Source: an uncultured Alistipes sp. (lineage in GTDB: Bacteria; Bacteroidota; Bacteroidia; Bacteroidales; UBA932). From it: DNA of 9,179 bases. Below are positions 1 to 6,817 of this stretch, piece after piece. Within the stretch, counting starts at the first letter, position 1. Every line of letters begins with the position of its first letter. The stretch spans positions 1 through 9,179 of the forward strand of contig UQUJ01000083.1 in the NCBI GenBank assembly GCA_900544195.1. Reading direction: 5' to 3'. The position numbers and the translations under genes were made by a program. The notes below the pieces were generated by a model. That model ran no database searches. It saw nothing but the letters and a program-made list of their open reading frames with translations, and was not told the origin of the DNA.

Positions 1-479
1 GGATCGGGGTCTTCGCGAGCCGCTCCCCATTCAGACCCAACGGTTTGGGGCTTTCGTCAGTCAGGCTGGAATCCATTGAATATGATGCCAAGGATCCGGA
101 CGGCAAGCCTGTCGGGCCGGTGATCAATGTTCTTGGCGCGGATCTGATGGACGGGACACCGATCTACGACATAAAGCCTTACGTCTCCTACGCGGACAGC
201 CATCCGGAGGCGGCATCGGGGTTCGTGGACGGGAAGGAGTGGAATCCGCTGAAGGTTGTGTTCGCCCCTTCGGTCACAGAGCCTTTCGAAGTAGCCGGAT
301 GGACGAAAGCCGATGTTGCCGCCCTGGAAGAGGTGTTGGCGCAAGACCCGAGGCCAAGTTACCAAAACGACCCCGACAAAGTCTACGGAATGATATTCAA
401 TGACTTGGACGTAAGGTTCAAGGTCGATAGTGATGTCCTGACCATTGTCGAAATCAAGCATCCGAAGGCCGAAGGCTGA
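1..479 (+). CDS. trmO: TrmO/TsaA-family tRNA (t6A37)-N6-methyltransferase, 5' partial
   Basis: This gene enters from the left edge; codons are read in frame from base 3, and no start codon is expected inside the window. The first residues read IGVFASRSPFRPNGLGLSSV, the highly conserved TrmO (TsaA, YaeB) signature containing the FASRSPFRPN S-adenosylmethionine-binding motif. It is followed by GADLMDGTPIYDIKPY and YADS, also typical of the family's beta-barrel fold. The family methylates N6 of threonylcarbamoyladenosine at position 37 of tRNA(Thr) in the cytoplasm. About 158 residues are visible out of a usual length of roughly 200-240, so only the N-terminal part is missing. An in-frame TTG at 45 could be mistaken for a start, but the conserved motif continues upstream of it. 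The stop is TGA at 477-479. The following gene starts about 60 bp later and is not obviously related. Confidence 0.9.
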   Translation, partial: IGVFASRSPFRPNGLGLSSVRLESIEYDAKDPDGKPVGPVINVLGADLMDGTPIYDIKPYVSYADSHPEAASGFVDGKEWNPLKVVFAPSVTEPFEVAGWTKADVAALEEVLAQDPRPSYQNDPDKVYGMIFNDLDVRFKVDSDVLTIVEIKHPKAEG

Positions 480-541
480 TCAACAGACACAAACAAAACG
501 AACGAGAACAAATGAAGCAATACCCGTGACCTGCCACAGGA
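480..541 (+). other. Short A-rich intergenic leader before the metH remnant
   Basis: This 62-bp gap is strikingly A-rich at its start (CAAACAAAACGAACGAGAAC) and looks like a normal Bacteroidota translation-initiation leader. An ATG at 512 opens a reading frame that ends after five codons (MKQYP, then TGA at 527-529). It lies in the same frame as the downstream MetH segment. This suggests either that an original start was disabled by a small mutation or that a foreign start region was joined to the metH remnant. No clear TAnnTTTG promoter was seen. Confidence 0.4.
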
Positions 542-1630
542 ATGAAATCACTTACGAGGAGCAGCCTGACGGTTCCTACAGGAAACACATCGTCCGCCGC
601 TGCGTCGGCGCTCCACACAGCTGTCAGGCTGGCGCCCCTTTACGGGCATGTGTTCTATGGCCAGGACGCATCCGCAAGCGCGGTGCTTGCAAACCAGCTT
701 ATCACGGACAGAGAAGGCACGGAGGCCGCGGAGCATAAAAAGCAAGAGCATCTTCGTAAACTTTATGCACAGTCTTCACAGAAAAAGGCCGGTCACAAGC
801 CCGTCGAACCGTTCCCGGCCTCCAGTTTCATTAAGGGGGAACCATTCGGGAACATATCGGGGAAGAGGCTCGGCATAGAGGAAGTGGAGCCGTTCTTTGA
901 CTGGAATATGTTCGCTGCGATCTGGGGAATAAAAAGTGGAACAGGACACGACGAACTGAGGAAACTCCGTGCCGACGCACATAAGGAAATTGATAGACTA
1001 AAGAACGGAAACGCTTGTCGGATAACCATTTCGGCAAGGTTTGACGGATGTCATAGCGAAGGGGACGACATTGTCTCCAAAGATTTCCGGCTGCCGATGC
1101 TCCGGCAGGAAGGCGAACGGTCACTGGCCGATTTCGTTCCGCCTAAGGAATATGGGTTCGAGTCGCCTATGGGGATGTTCGCGATTTCCGTGCGCACCGA
1201 ATCACATCCATCCGGATGCGACTGTCCGGCTTGCGGCACGGAATACGGGCCGATGCTTACCAGGGCCGTACGGCTGACTCTCGCGGAGGCGGCGTCAGAA
1301 TGGCTGAGCAGGCATATTCATAAAGAACTGCCGGACGGATTCAAGGAGGCGAAGGTCATCAAGCCTGCGGCGGGGTATTCAAGTTGCCCGGACCACACGC
1401 TCAAGCGGGATATTCTTAGGTTGCTGCCTGAATCAGAGAGGCTTGGCATCACGCTGCTGGACAGTTGCGCTATGATTCCGGACGCCAGCATCTGCGGACT
1501 CATATTCATTCATCCGGATGCCACTTATCCCGAAATCCGCCGCGTCAGCCAGAAGGCGATTGATGAATATGCCCGCAGGCGTGGTATGTCAGATTCCGAG
1601 AAGGAGCGCTTCCTGGGGCATCTGCTTTAG
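542..1630 (+). CDS. metH: Truncated cobalamin-dependent methionine synthase: B12-domain tail plus reactivation domain
   Basis: This encodes 362 residues that match only the C-terminal quarter of MetH (usual length about 1200). Residues 20-72 (ASALHTAVRLAPLYGHVFYG, DASASAVLANQL) correspond to the last part of the cobalamin-binding domain just after its GGATTS-type loop. Residues 73-112 are the linker. Residues 113-362 are the reactivation domain, with FFDW at 118-121, SLADFVPP at 194-201, AEAASEWL at 248-255, KPAAGYSSCPDH at 274-285 and IHPDA at 323-327. In full MetH this domain binds S-adenosylmethionine and remethylates cob(II)alamin with an external reductant. The homocysteine, folate and cap domains and the front of the B12 domain (with the DxHxxG cobalt-ligand motif) are absent. 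The ATG at 542 is the first one in frame after a TGA, but the first ~18 residues do not look like MetH. It may be a stand-alone reactivation protein or a pseudogene remnant. The stop TAG overlaps the stop of the converging barrel gene. The MetH assignment is sure; its functional status is not. Confidence 0.8.
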   Translation: MKSLTRSSLTVPTGNTSSAAASALHTAVRLAPLYGHVFYGQDASASAVLANQLITDREGTEAAEHKKQEHLRKLYAQSSQKKAGHKPVEPFPASSFIKGEPFGNISGKRLGIEEVEPFFDWNMFAAIWGIKSGTGHDELRKLRADAHKEIDRLKNGNACRITISARFDGCHSEGDDIVSKDFRLPMLRQEGERSLADFVPPKEYGFESPMGMFAISVRTESHPSGCDCPACGTEYGPMLTRAVRLTLAEAASEWLSRHIHKELPDGFKEAKVIKPAAGYSSCPDHTLKRDILRLLPESERLGITLLDSCAMIPDASICGLIFIHPDATYPEIRRVSQKAIDEYARRRGMSDSEKERFLGHLL

Positions 1631-4521
1631 TACGCCATATTCCACATGGCATTCTGGGCCGCTCCGCTCTTGGAGGCGTCCATCTTGCCGAAGTTCCATG
1701 TGAAGGAGAGGATGATCCTGCGGCCGAGCACATTGGTGTAGGAGTTCTGGACGTAATCCTCCTGCACGGTACGCATCAGTGACCTTGCGCTGTCGAGCAA
1801 GTCCTGAGCGGTAAGGGTGATATTGAAAGACTTTATGTTCTTTCCGACACTGAAATTCCAGCGGACATAGTCATCATTATAACCGGAACCATAACCTCGC
1901 AGGATTCTATAGGAGAAATCAGACTGGAACTCAAACTCGTGAGGTGATGTGTAGGATGGACTTATTCCAAAACTTGTATCCCAAACATCTGTATCCGCCT
2001 TTGAATCCAGGGAATATCTTGATTTTGAATTATTAACCCCTGACCCGAGTTGCAGAGAGAAGCGTTCGAGATTCAAGGTTACCATCATACTAATATTCGT
2101 TCTGACACTTCGTGTCAAGCTTTCCTGAAAGCCGCTCTGTCCGGAGTAGAAAAGGTTTCCGGAAGCGTCTCCCCAGAATTTGCTCATAAAGTCGGTGTAG
2201 TCAAAAGAGTCAAGGTCGATCTCAAGATTGTCGAGAGTGCCTTTGCTTTGATAACTTACAGATCTGGTGACACCAAATCCACCATTGACGGAGAGTTGCA
2301 GTTTACCGTCCTTTGACAATGGGGTGAAGAAATTAAAGTCGGAGCTGTAACTATAGGAAGGTTTCTTAGTGTTCACCGGAATCGAATATCTGACGCTGTT
2401 CTCATCAAACCAAATGGCTGACACCTGCGAATTGGAGGAATAATCTCCAAACAGCCATCCATTGAACCGGGCTTTCCCCCAAGAGCCCCTGTAGGTGGTC
2501 GTCACAGATTCTTTTGTAACCGGTTTAAGGTAAATGTTTCCCGCCGTGATCCTTGTCGGATTGACAATGTTGAATGTCGGCACGATGCTGGCTGAAGAAG
2601 GCCTGGCCGTTCTGCTGGACAGTCTGAAATACACATTGTTGTTCTTGTCGGAATATCTCACGTTCACGAAAGGCGAAAGCGTTGTCTGCCACTCGTCCAC
2701 TCCTGTTTTGGTGTCAAGCCCGAAAGAACGGGCATAGTTCTCGTTCTTGTAGAGCCTTGCCTGACCACCGAACTGCACGTTGGTCTTTCCCTTGTTGAAC
2801 TGAGCCAGAAGCTGTCCCTCATTGGAGAAATAGTAGTTGTCCGACACAGACGAGTAGTAGTCGTTGGCCGATCCGTCAGCATTGGACGCGTCACTGGTTG
2901 ACTTCCTTACACTATAGCGCGAGCTCAATGTCGCGGACAGCGCCCAGTTCTTGCCGAACGGCTCGACGTATTTGAGCGATCCGCCTATGCCACTGTAACT
3001 GCCGTCCTTGTCGTAAATCAGATCACGAATGTCCTCTTTGCCTGAAGAAGCGAACGTTGTTTTTGAATATTCTGTCGATTTTCCGTCATTCGCACTCAAA
3101 GTGTAGTCAAGATCAAGGGTCAACGCGCGTTTATCTTTGCCGAGTTTCTTGATTCCGGCGCTCAAATCACCTCCGGTGGAGATTCCACTCTTCTTTGAAA
3201 ATGTGTTTGACACCGAACGGTTTCTCTCCACACCTTCCATAAGCGACTGTGTGTTGCCAGTGGAAGTGTTGTTGTAGTCATACCAGGAAAAGTATGGCTC
3301 AAAGTAAAGTGATGTCTTCTTCCTGTTTTTCTTTTTGAACTCGGCGCGCACACTGAACTTGTCCAGATTGCCGTTCTCAACCTCGCCTGAAGTGTCGAAA
3401 AGGTCGCCATCCTCCTTGAATGAAGTCCGGTCAGTCCTCGAACGCTTGTCCACGTTCTCTGATGAGTAAACAACCGAAGCATCTGTGGTGAAGCCTTTTA
3501 TCACATCCGAGTTCAAGTTCGTCCCCACCTGCCATCTTCTGTGCATGCCATTGTACGGCAATGACGGGACATCGCTCTCATTACCGTCATACATGACCAG
3601 CATCCCGGATCCGGGAGCCATGAAGTTGTAGCCGTTGGCTATGGTCGTGAGCTGGTTCCTCTCGCCGTAGGCCGAGACCATCGCGGAGCCGCTGAAGAGC
3701 AGATCCTTCCTTTCCTTGAATCCGTTGTCATCCTTGCCTGAAGCAGTCGTTCCTCCCGAGAGTTTGGCGTTGCCGAACCATCCGCTCTTATATTCCTCCT
3801 TCAACTCCACATCCATCACCTTCTCCTTGTCCCCCTTGATGCCGGTGAACTCGGCGGACTCGGACTCCTTGTCGATGACCTTCACCTTGTCAACGATCCG
3901 GGCCGGAAGGTTGTCGAGAGTGGCCTTGTTGTCCCCAAGGAAAAACGTCCTGCCTCCGACCGTTATCTTGCTGACTTCCTTGCCGTTGACCTTGACGGTT
4001 CCGTCCTCGCCTACCTCCACGCCTGGCATCTTCTTCAGCAGATCCGCAAGGTTGTCGTTGGACATCACCCTGAACGAGGAGGCGTTGTAGACGAGGGTGT
4101 CCCCTTTCATCTCCATCGGAGTCCCGACCGCAGAGACAGACGCCGCCTTCAGCATCTTGTCGTCCGGTCTCATCAGGATCGTCTTCGCATCATAGTTGCC
4201 ACGGACATAAATCTTCTTATAGACAGGTCTGTAGCCGAGATATTCAATGCAAAGCAGATGCTCTCCTTTCGCCACTTTCTTCAACTCAGCCTTGCCGAGC
4301 GTGTCCGTCAGGGCGAAACTGGTGATGACCGTGTCCTTAGGATGCCTGAGATACGCCGAAGCGAACGCGATAGGCTCCCGCGTCAGCGAGTCAAGGACCT
4401 GCGCCTTCACCGTGAATGAAGTGCGTCCGAACATATCTTCAGATATGGCGATCTGAGCATCAAGCCTGGCTGTAAAAGACGCGGCGAAAAGCAAGGCGAG
4501 CGCGATGTATATTCCTTTCAT
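1627..4521 (-). CDS. Outer-membrane beta-barrel protein with carboxypeptidase-regulatory-like domain (TonB-dependent-receptor-like)
   Basis: The 964-residue product starts with a type I signal peptide (MKGIYIALALLFAASFTARLDA, cleavage likely after A22). Residues about 37-117 form a CarboxypepD_reg-like beta-sandwich (QVLDSLTREPIAFASAYL, LGYRP). Residues about 138-240 resemble the plug of TonB-dependent receptors (DTLVYNASSFRV, LLKKMPGVEV, GRTFFLGDN, LPARIVDKVKVID). The rest, to about 945, is a long run of aromatic-rich alternating strands typical of the PF14905 outer-membrane barrel family, ending in a final strand GRRIILSFTWNFG (933-945) and a 19-residue tail finishing in an aromatic residue. 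Family length is usually 800-1000, so the gene appears complete. I see no separate TonB box and no SusD-like lipoprotein partner, so glycan import by a Sus system is not supported. It lies 48 bp downstream of the polyferredoxin gene and probably shares its transcript. The 3' half of the gene has visibly lower GC than the 5' half. The substrate is unknown. Confidence 0.88.
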   Translation of the reverse strand: MKGIYIALALLFAASFTARLDAQIAISEDMFGRTSFTVKAQVLDSLTREPIAFASAYLRHPKDTVITSFALTDTLGKAELKKVAKGEHLLCIEYLGYRPVYKKIYVRGNYDAKTILMRPDDKMLKAASVSAVGTPMEMKGDTLVYNASSFRVMSNDNLADLLKKMPGVEVGEDGTVKVNGKEVSKITVGGRTFFLGDNKATLDNLPARIVDKVKVIDKESESAEFTGIKGDKEKVMDVELKEEYKSGWFGNAKLSGGTTASGKDDNGFKERKDLLFSGSAMVSAYGERNQLTTIANGYNFMAPGSGMLVMYDGNESDVPSLPYNGMHRRWQVGTNLNSDVIKGFTTDASVVYSSENVDKRSRTDRTSFKEDGDLFDTSGEVENGNLDKFSVRAEFKKKNRKKTSLYFEPYFSWYDYNNTSTGNTQSLMEGVERNRSVSNTFSKKSGISTGGDLSAGIKKLGKDKRALTLDLDYTLSANDGKSTEYSKTTFASSGKEDIRDLIYDKDGSYSGIGGSLKYVEPFGKNWALSATLSSRYSVRKSTSDASNADGSANDYYSSVSDNYYFSNEGQLLAQFNKGKTNVQFGGQARLYKNENYARSFGLDTKTGVDEWQTTLSPFVNVRYSDKNNNVYFRLSSRTARPSSASIVPTFNIVNPTRITAGNIYLKPVTKESVTTTYRGSWGKARFNGWLFGDYSSNSQVSAIWFDENSVRYSIPVNTKKPSYSYSSDFNFFTPLSKDGKLQLSVNGGFGVTRSVSYQSKGTLDNLEIDLDSFDYTDFMSKFWGDASGNLFYSGQSGFQESLTRSVRTNISMMVTLNLERFSLQLGSGVNNSKSRYSLDSKADTDVWDTSFGISPSYTSPHEFEFQSDFSYRILRGYGSGYNDDYVRWNFSVGKNIKSFNITLTAQDLLDSARSLMRTVQEDYVQNSYTNVLGRRIILSFTWNFGKMDASKSGAAQNAMWNMAY

Positions 4522-4569
4522 CTAATTAAGCGGCAACAGAAATAACCCTCTATTTATGAATATGAACGC
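4522..4569 (-). other. 48-bp gap between polyferredoxin and barrel genes
   Basis: There is no hairpin with a T-tract and no convincing TTTG / TAnnTTTG promoter here. The best -7-like octamer on the minus strand, TATTTCTG, has one mismatch and lacks a -33 TTTG at the right distance. The short gap and shared direction favour co-transcription of the two genes, with the barrel start preceded by the A/T-rich TTAATTAG. Confidence 0.45.
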
Positions 4570-6561
4570 TTATTTGACGGGGATGCTGCGGCCCGGTTTT
4601 CCGAAACTCAATTTGGCGTCAACCTCGCGGATGTCGTCATCCGAGAACTTGATGGTCCATTTCGGCATCGTCATCAGTTCGAAAAGCGCGGCCTCGGTCA
4701 TCGGAGCCGTGTAACGTATGCGGATGCATGGCTCCAGATCATCGTTAAGGGTGAGGTATGTTCCCAGAACCCCTTCATGGGAGGACAGATGGTTGCTGAG
4801 GAATGGCATCCCTCTCTTCACGATAGGTTTCTCGTAGTTGCGGTCAACAATCTCGTACCACCACTGGGCCGTGTCAAGATTGGTTTCACGGGCATACTCA
4901 GCGGCGAACTGGTCGAACATCATCCTTAGGTAGTCTGGAGTGGAGATCATGGTGCTTCCCTTCTCCAAACGGATGAACTTGAATCCGAGATCCATCGTCT
5001 TGACCCCGCCGCCGTGAACCGGCATCTCAAGGGTCTTCTTCTCGACAATATTCTTAAACCACGCCTCGTCCAGATCCTCGTCAGGCGCCATGTACACTTT
5101 GACGATGAGAGGGCACTCGTAGATGGACTCCAGACCGAATATCTTCTTTTCCGTGAGTCTCATCTGCATTCCGAGGTAGTTGAGGTCGAGTTTGTCGAAC
5201 ATCTTTTCCGTCCTGATGGTCACGCACTTGAGCGAGTCGTATTGCTCCGGCTCCAGGCTGTTGACCCTGAACTTGGAAGGGACGAAGATCAGAGCCTCGA
5301 CCTTCGCGGCGTCAATGGCGTTGGCGTCATAGGTGACCACGACCGTGTGGCTTCCGACGAATGTCCTGACTCCATGGACTCCCGCCACCTTCTCCATCCT
5401 GGCCTTGAAGGCCATCGAACTGCCGAAGCACTTGACCGACTTGAGGCCTTCCATCCTGACCGTCTCCAGTTTCATTCCCGGTTCTATCCCCCACTTCTCG
5501 TCGATTGTAGGCACCTCGAACTTTCCTCCGATGATGAACGCTATGGCGACAGCCACGACAGTCAGTACCGCAGGAATATACTTGGCTGACTTGCAGCGTT
5601 TTCCATCAACCTCCTTTCTTACGCCGACACTGAGTGCGCCAAGAGGGCAGGAGGCGACACACTCGCCGCAAAGGGTGCAGTCAACAGAATTGACCTTGCC
5701 TTCAAATGACGGAACATCAATATTATAAGGACAGTTCTTCTGGCAGAGACGGCAGTTGCCGTTGCATTTGCCGTTGTCGATAACCACGCCGAGCAGCTGC
5801 GGCTTTGGCCTTCCGCAAAGGATCTCCAGCAGGTAACCGAGCAGACACATGGCTCCAAGCAGCCAGACCCAAGGCAGCTGTAGTCCGAGAAGGCCAAGAA
5901 TCCACCACACACCCACAAGCACGACCATCCACACCCAGAATTTGAGGGAGTTGCAGATCGCTCCGAGCGGGCAGATGTACTTGCACCAGAACCTGTCCAC
6001 AAAAAGACCGGGGATAAGCACAAGCGCCAAAGCGGCGACGGACATCCAAAGCGTGATCTCACCCTTGAATCCCGTGGCCGTGGCGTAGTACGGGTCGAAA
6101 TTCTTGCAGAAGAGCTCGCTTGCGGTCAATGTCATGTAGAAGGTGATGAACAGAAGCACGTACTTCACGATCCTCAGCACCTTGTCGGCGACACTGCGCT
6201 CATTGATGTTGAAGGCGTTGAACCCGATGGCCTGCCTGAGTTTCTTCAGAAGATCCTCCACCGTTCCGACGGGACAGAGGTAGCCGCAGAACAGCTTGCC
6301 GAGAAGCACGACTGCCGCCGCGAGGACAACACCCATCGCGATCTGCATGCTTGTCATCGAGCAAGGCAATGAACCGTTGGCGAAATAGGTTCCCAATGCC
6401 TCCAGGCCGCCGAAAGGGCAGTATTTTTCCGGATCCGGAGCATTCATGTCAGTGAACACGAGCGAAGCGAGTCCGCTCAAGAAGAAAACCAGCAGTGCCA
6501 GCACTCCCAACTGGAGAAGGTACTTCGGCCAATTGGACTTGAAGGTAGATTTCTTAGCCAT
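4570..6561 (-). CDS. Membrane polyferredoxin (NapH/NosR/CcoG-like 4Fe-4S protein) with periplasmic HMA-like C-terminal domain
   Basis: The 663-residue protein has six predicted helices at roughly 14-36, 73-95, 127-148, 170-190, 206-228 and 230-248, then a 2[4Fe-4S] ferredoxin segment and a seventh helix at about 328-345. Cys motifs are CPFGG (C48), CGYLCPVG (C92, C96) and CKYICPLG (C193, C197), characteristic of the NapH/NosR polyferredoxin membrane domain (PF12801). Ferredoxin ligands are C266, C270, C273, C277 and C295, C298, C301, C305, the last two groups each ending in CP. Positive residues (MAKKSTFK; RPKPQ) put the N-terminus and ferredoxin in the cytoplasm and therefore residues 346-663 in the periplasm. 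Residues about 364-432 resemble a heavy-metal-associated (HMA) fold but keep one Cys (C378). Such proteins move electrons between cytoplasmic donors and the membrane or periplasm. The partner is unknown. It is the first gene of a probable two-gene unit with the outer-membrane barrel and diverges from nfnAB. Start: ATG at 6561, next to a 256-bp control region. Confidence 0.85.
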   Translation of the reverse strand: MAKKSTFKSNWPKYLLQLGVLALLVFFLSGLASLVFTDMNAPDPEKYCPFGGLEALGTYFANGSLPCSMTSMQIAMGVVLAAAVVLLGKLFCGYLCPVGTVEDLLKKLRQAIGFNAFNINERSVADKVLRIVKYVLLFITFYMTLTASELFCKNFDPYYATATGFKGEITLWMSVAALALVLIPGLFVDRFWCKYICPLGAICNSLKFWVWMVVLVGVWWILGLLGLQLPWVWLLGAMCLLGYLLEILCGRPKPQLLGVVIDNGKCNGNCRLCQKNCPYNIDVPSFEGKVNSVDCTLCGECVASCPLGALSVGVRKEVDGKRCKSAKYIPAVLTVVAVAIAFIIGGKFEVPTIDEKWGIEPGMKLETVRMEGLKSVKCFGSSMAFKARMEKVAGVHGVRTFVGSHTVVVTYDANAIDAAKVEALIFVPSKFRVNSLEPEQYDSLKCVTIRTEKMFDKLDLNYLGMQMRLTEKKIFGLESIYECPLIVKVYMAPDEDLDEAWFKNIVEKKTLEMPVHGGGVKTMDLGFKFIRLEKGSTMISTPDYLRMMFDQFAAEYARETNLDTAQWWYEIVDRNYEKPIVKRGMPFLSNHLSSHEGVLGTYLTLNDDLEPCIRIRYTAPMTEAALFELMTMPKWTIKFSDDDIREVDAKLSFGKPGRSIPVK

Positions 6562-6620
6562 ATCAATGTGTCATTTATCGTCACGGACATCGTACCTTTC
6601 GGCACTCATCCCGAATTTTG

Positions 6621-6646
6621 CGAATATACAATTAAAATCCTTCAAA
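6621..6646 (-). promoter_or_regulatory. Weak candidate promoter of the polyferredoxin gene
   Basis: On the minus strand TATATTCG (6628-6621) differs by one base from TAnnTTTG, with a TTTG at 6646-6643. The spacer is only 14 bp, shorter than the usual 19-21, so this is a poor fit. It lies about 60 bp upstream of the ATG at 6561. The true promoter may be of another class or need an activator. Confidence 0.2.
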
Positions 6647-6661
6647 ACACACATTTCCGAA

Positions 6662-6681
6662 GCTAAATAATGCTAAATTAT
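6662..6681. repeat. Tandem 10-bp direct repeat GCTAAATAAT / GCTAAATTAT
   Basis: Two adjacent decamers match at 9 of 10 positions and sit near the middle of the divergent control region, on one helical-turn spacing. The arrangement resembles a direct-repeat binding site for a transcription factor. No known regulator motif was recognised, and chance in A/T-rich DNA remains possible. Confidence 0.4.
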
Positions 6682-6737
6682 GGCAAATCAACCGAACGAG
6701 CGCAAAACCGGACAATCGGGTGCGATCCCTCATCATA

Positions 6738-6759
6738 TATTCGGGAATAATTTGGAATA
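6738..6759. promoter_or_regulatory. TATTC-GG-GAATA palindrome and phased GAATA half-site at the nfnA -33 box
   Basis: Bases 6738-6749 form a perfect 5-bp inverted repeat around GG. A second GAATA at 6755-6759 repeats the half-site exactly 10 bp after the one at 6745. The cluster brackets the -33 TTTG, a position suited to a repressor or activator. Another GAATA lies at 6622-6626 near the polyferredoxin side. The regulator is unknown. Confidence 0.4.
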
Positions 6760-6781
6760 TCGACTTAATTTCCTACATTTG
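6751..6781 (+). promoter_or_regulatory. Bacteroidales sigma-ABfr-type promoter of nfnAB
   Basis: A -33 TTTG at 6751-6754 is followed, after a 19-bp spacer, by TACATTTG at 6774-6781, an exact match to the Bacteroides -7 consensus TAnnTTTG. Spacing fits the published 19-21 bp. Transcription would start within about 10 bp downstream, giving a leader of roughly 30 nt before the nfnA ATG at 6818, with no Shine-Dalgarno sequence, as usual for this phylum. Confidence 0.75.
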
Positions 6782-6817
6782 CCCGCTACATTTAATAACA
6801 CTATTTTTAGATAGCTT

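Larger units (their letters stand above)
6562..6817. promoter_or_regulatory. Divergent intergenic control region
   Basis: These 256 bases separate the divergently transcribed polyferredoxin and nfnA genes and contain no convincing coding sequence. The centre and right part are A/T-rich against GC-rich flanks. The region holds a strong Bacteroides-type promoter for nfnA, only a weak candidate for the polyferredoxin gene, a tandem 10-bp repeat at 6662-6681, and a cluster of GAATA/TATTC half-sites at 6738-6759. Both genes encode redox proteins, so shared control is plausible but inferred. Confidence 0.7.

Noticed and set aside
445..738. 97-codon plus-strand frame overlapping trmO and the metH remnant
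   Set aside because: Its first part is the alternate frame of conserved TrmO and its last part that of conserved MetH; only the middle stretch looks protein-like and is discussed as a finding.
1627..4521. SusC-type glycan importer
   Set aside because: There is no SusD-like lipoprotein, glycoside hydrolase or sensor next to it, and the barrel resembles the PF14905 group more than typical SusC.
5014..5589. Plus-strand open frame of 191 codons inside the polyferredoxin gene
   Set aside because: It is opposite the continuous polyferredoxin frame and has a His/Arg/Leu-rich shadow-like composition without a domain.
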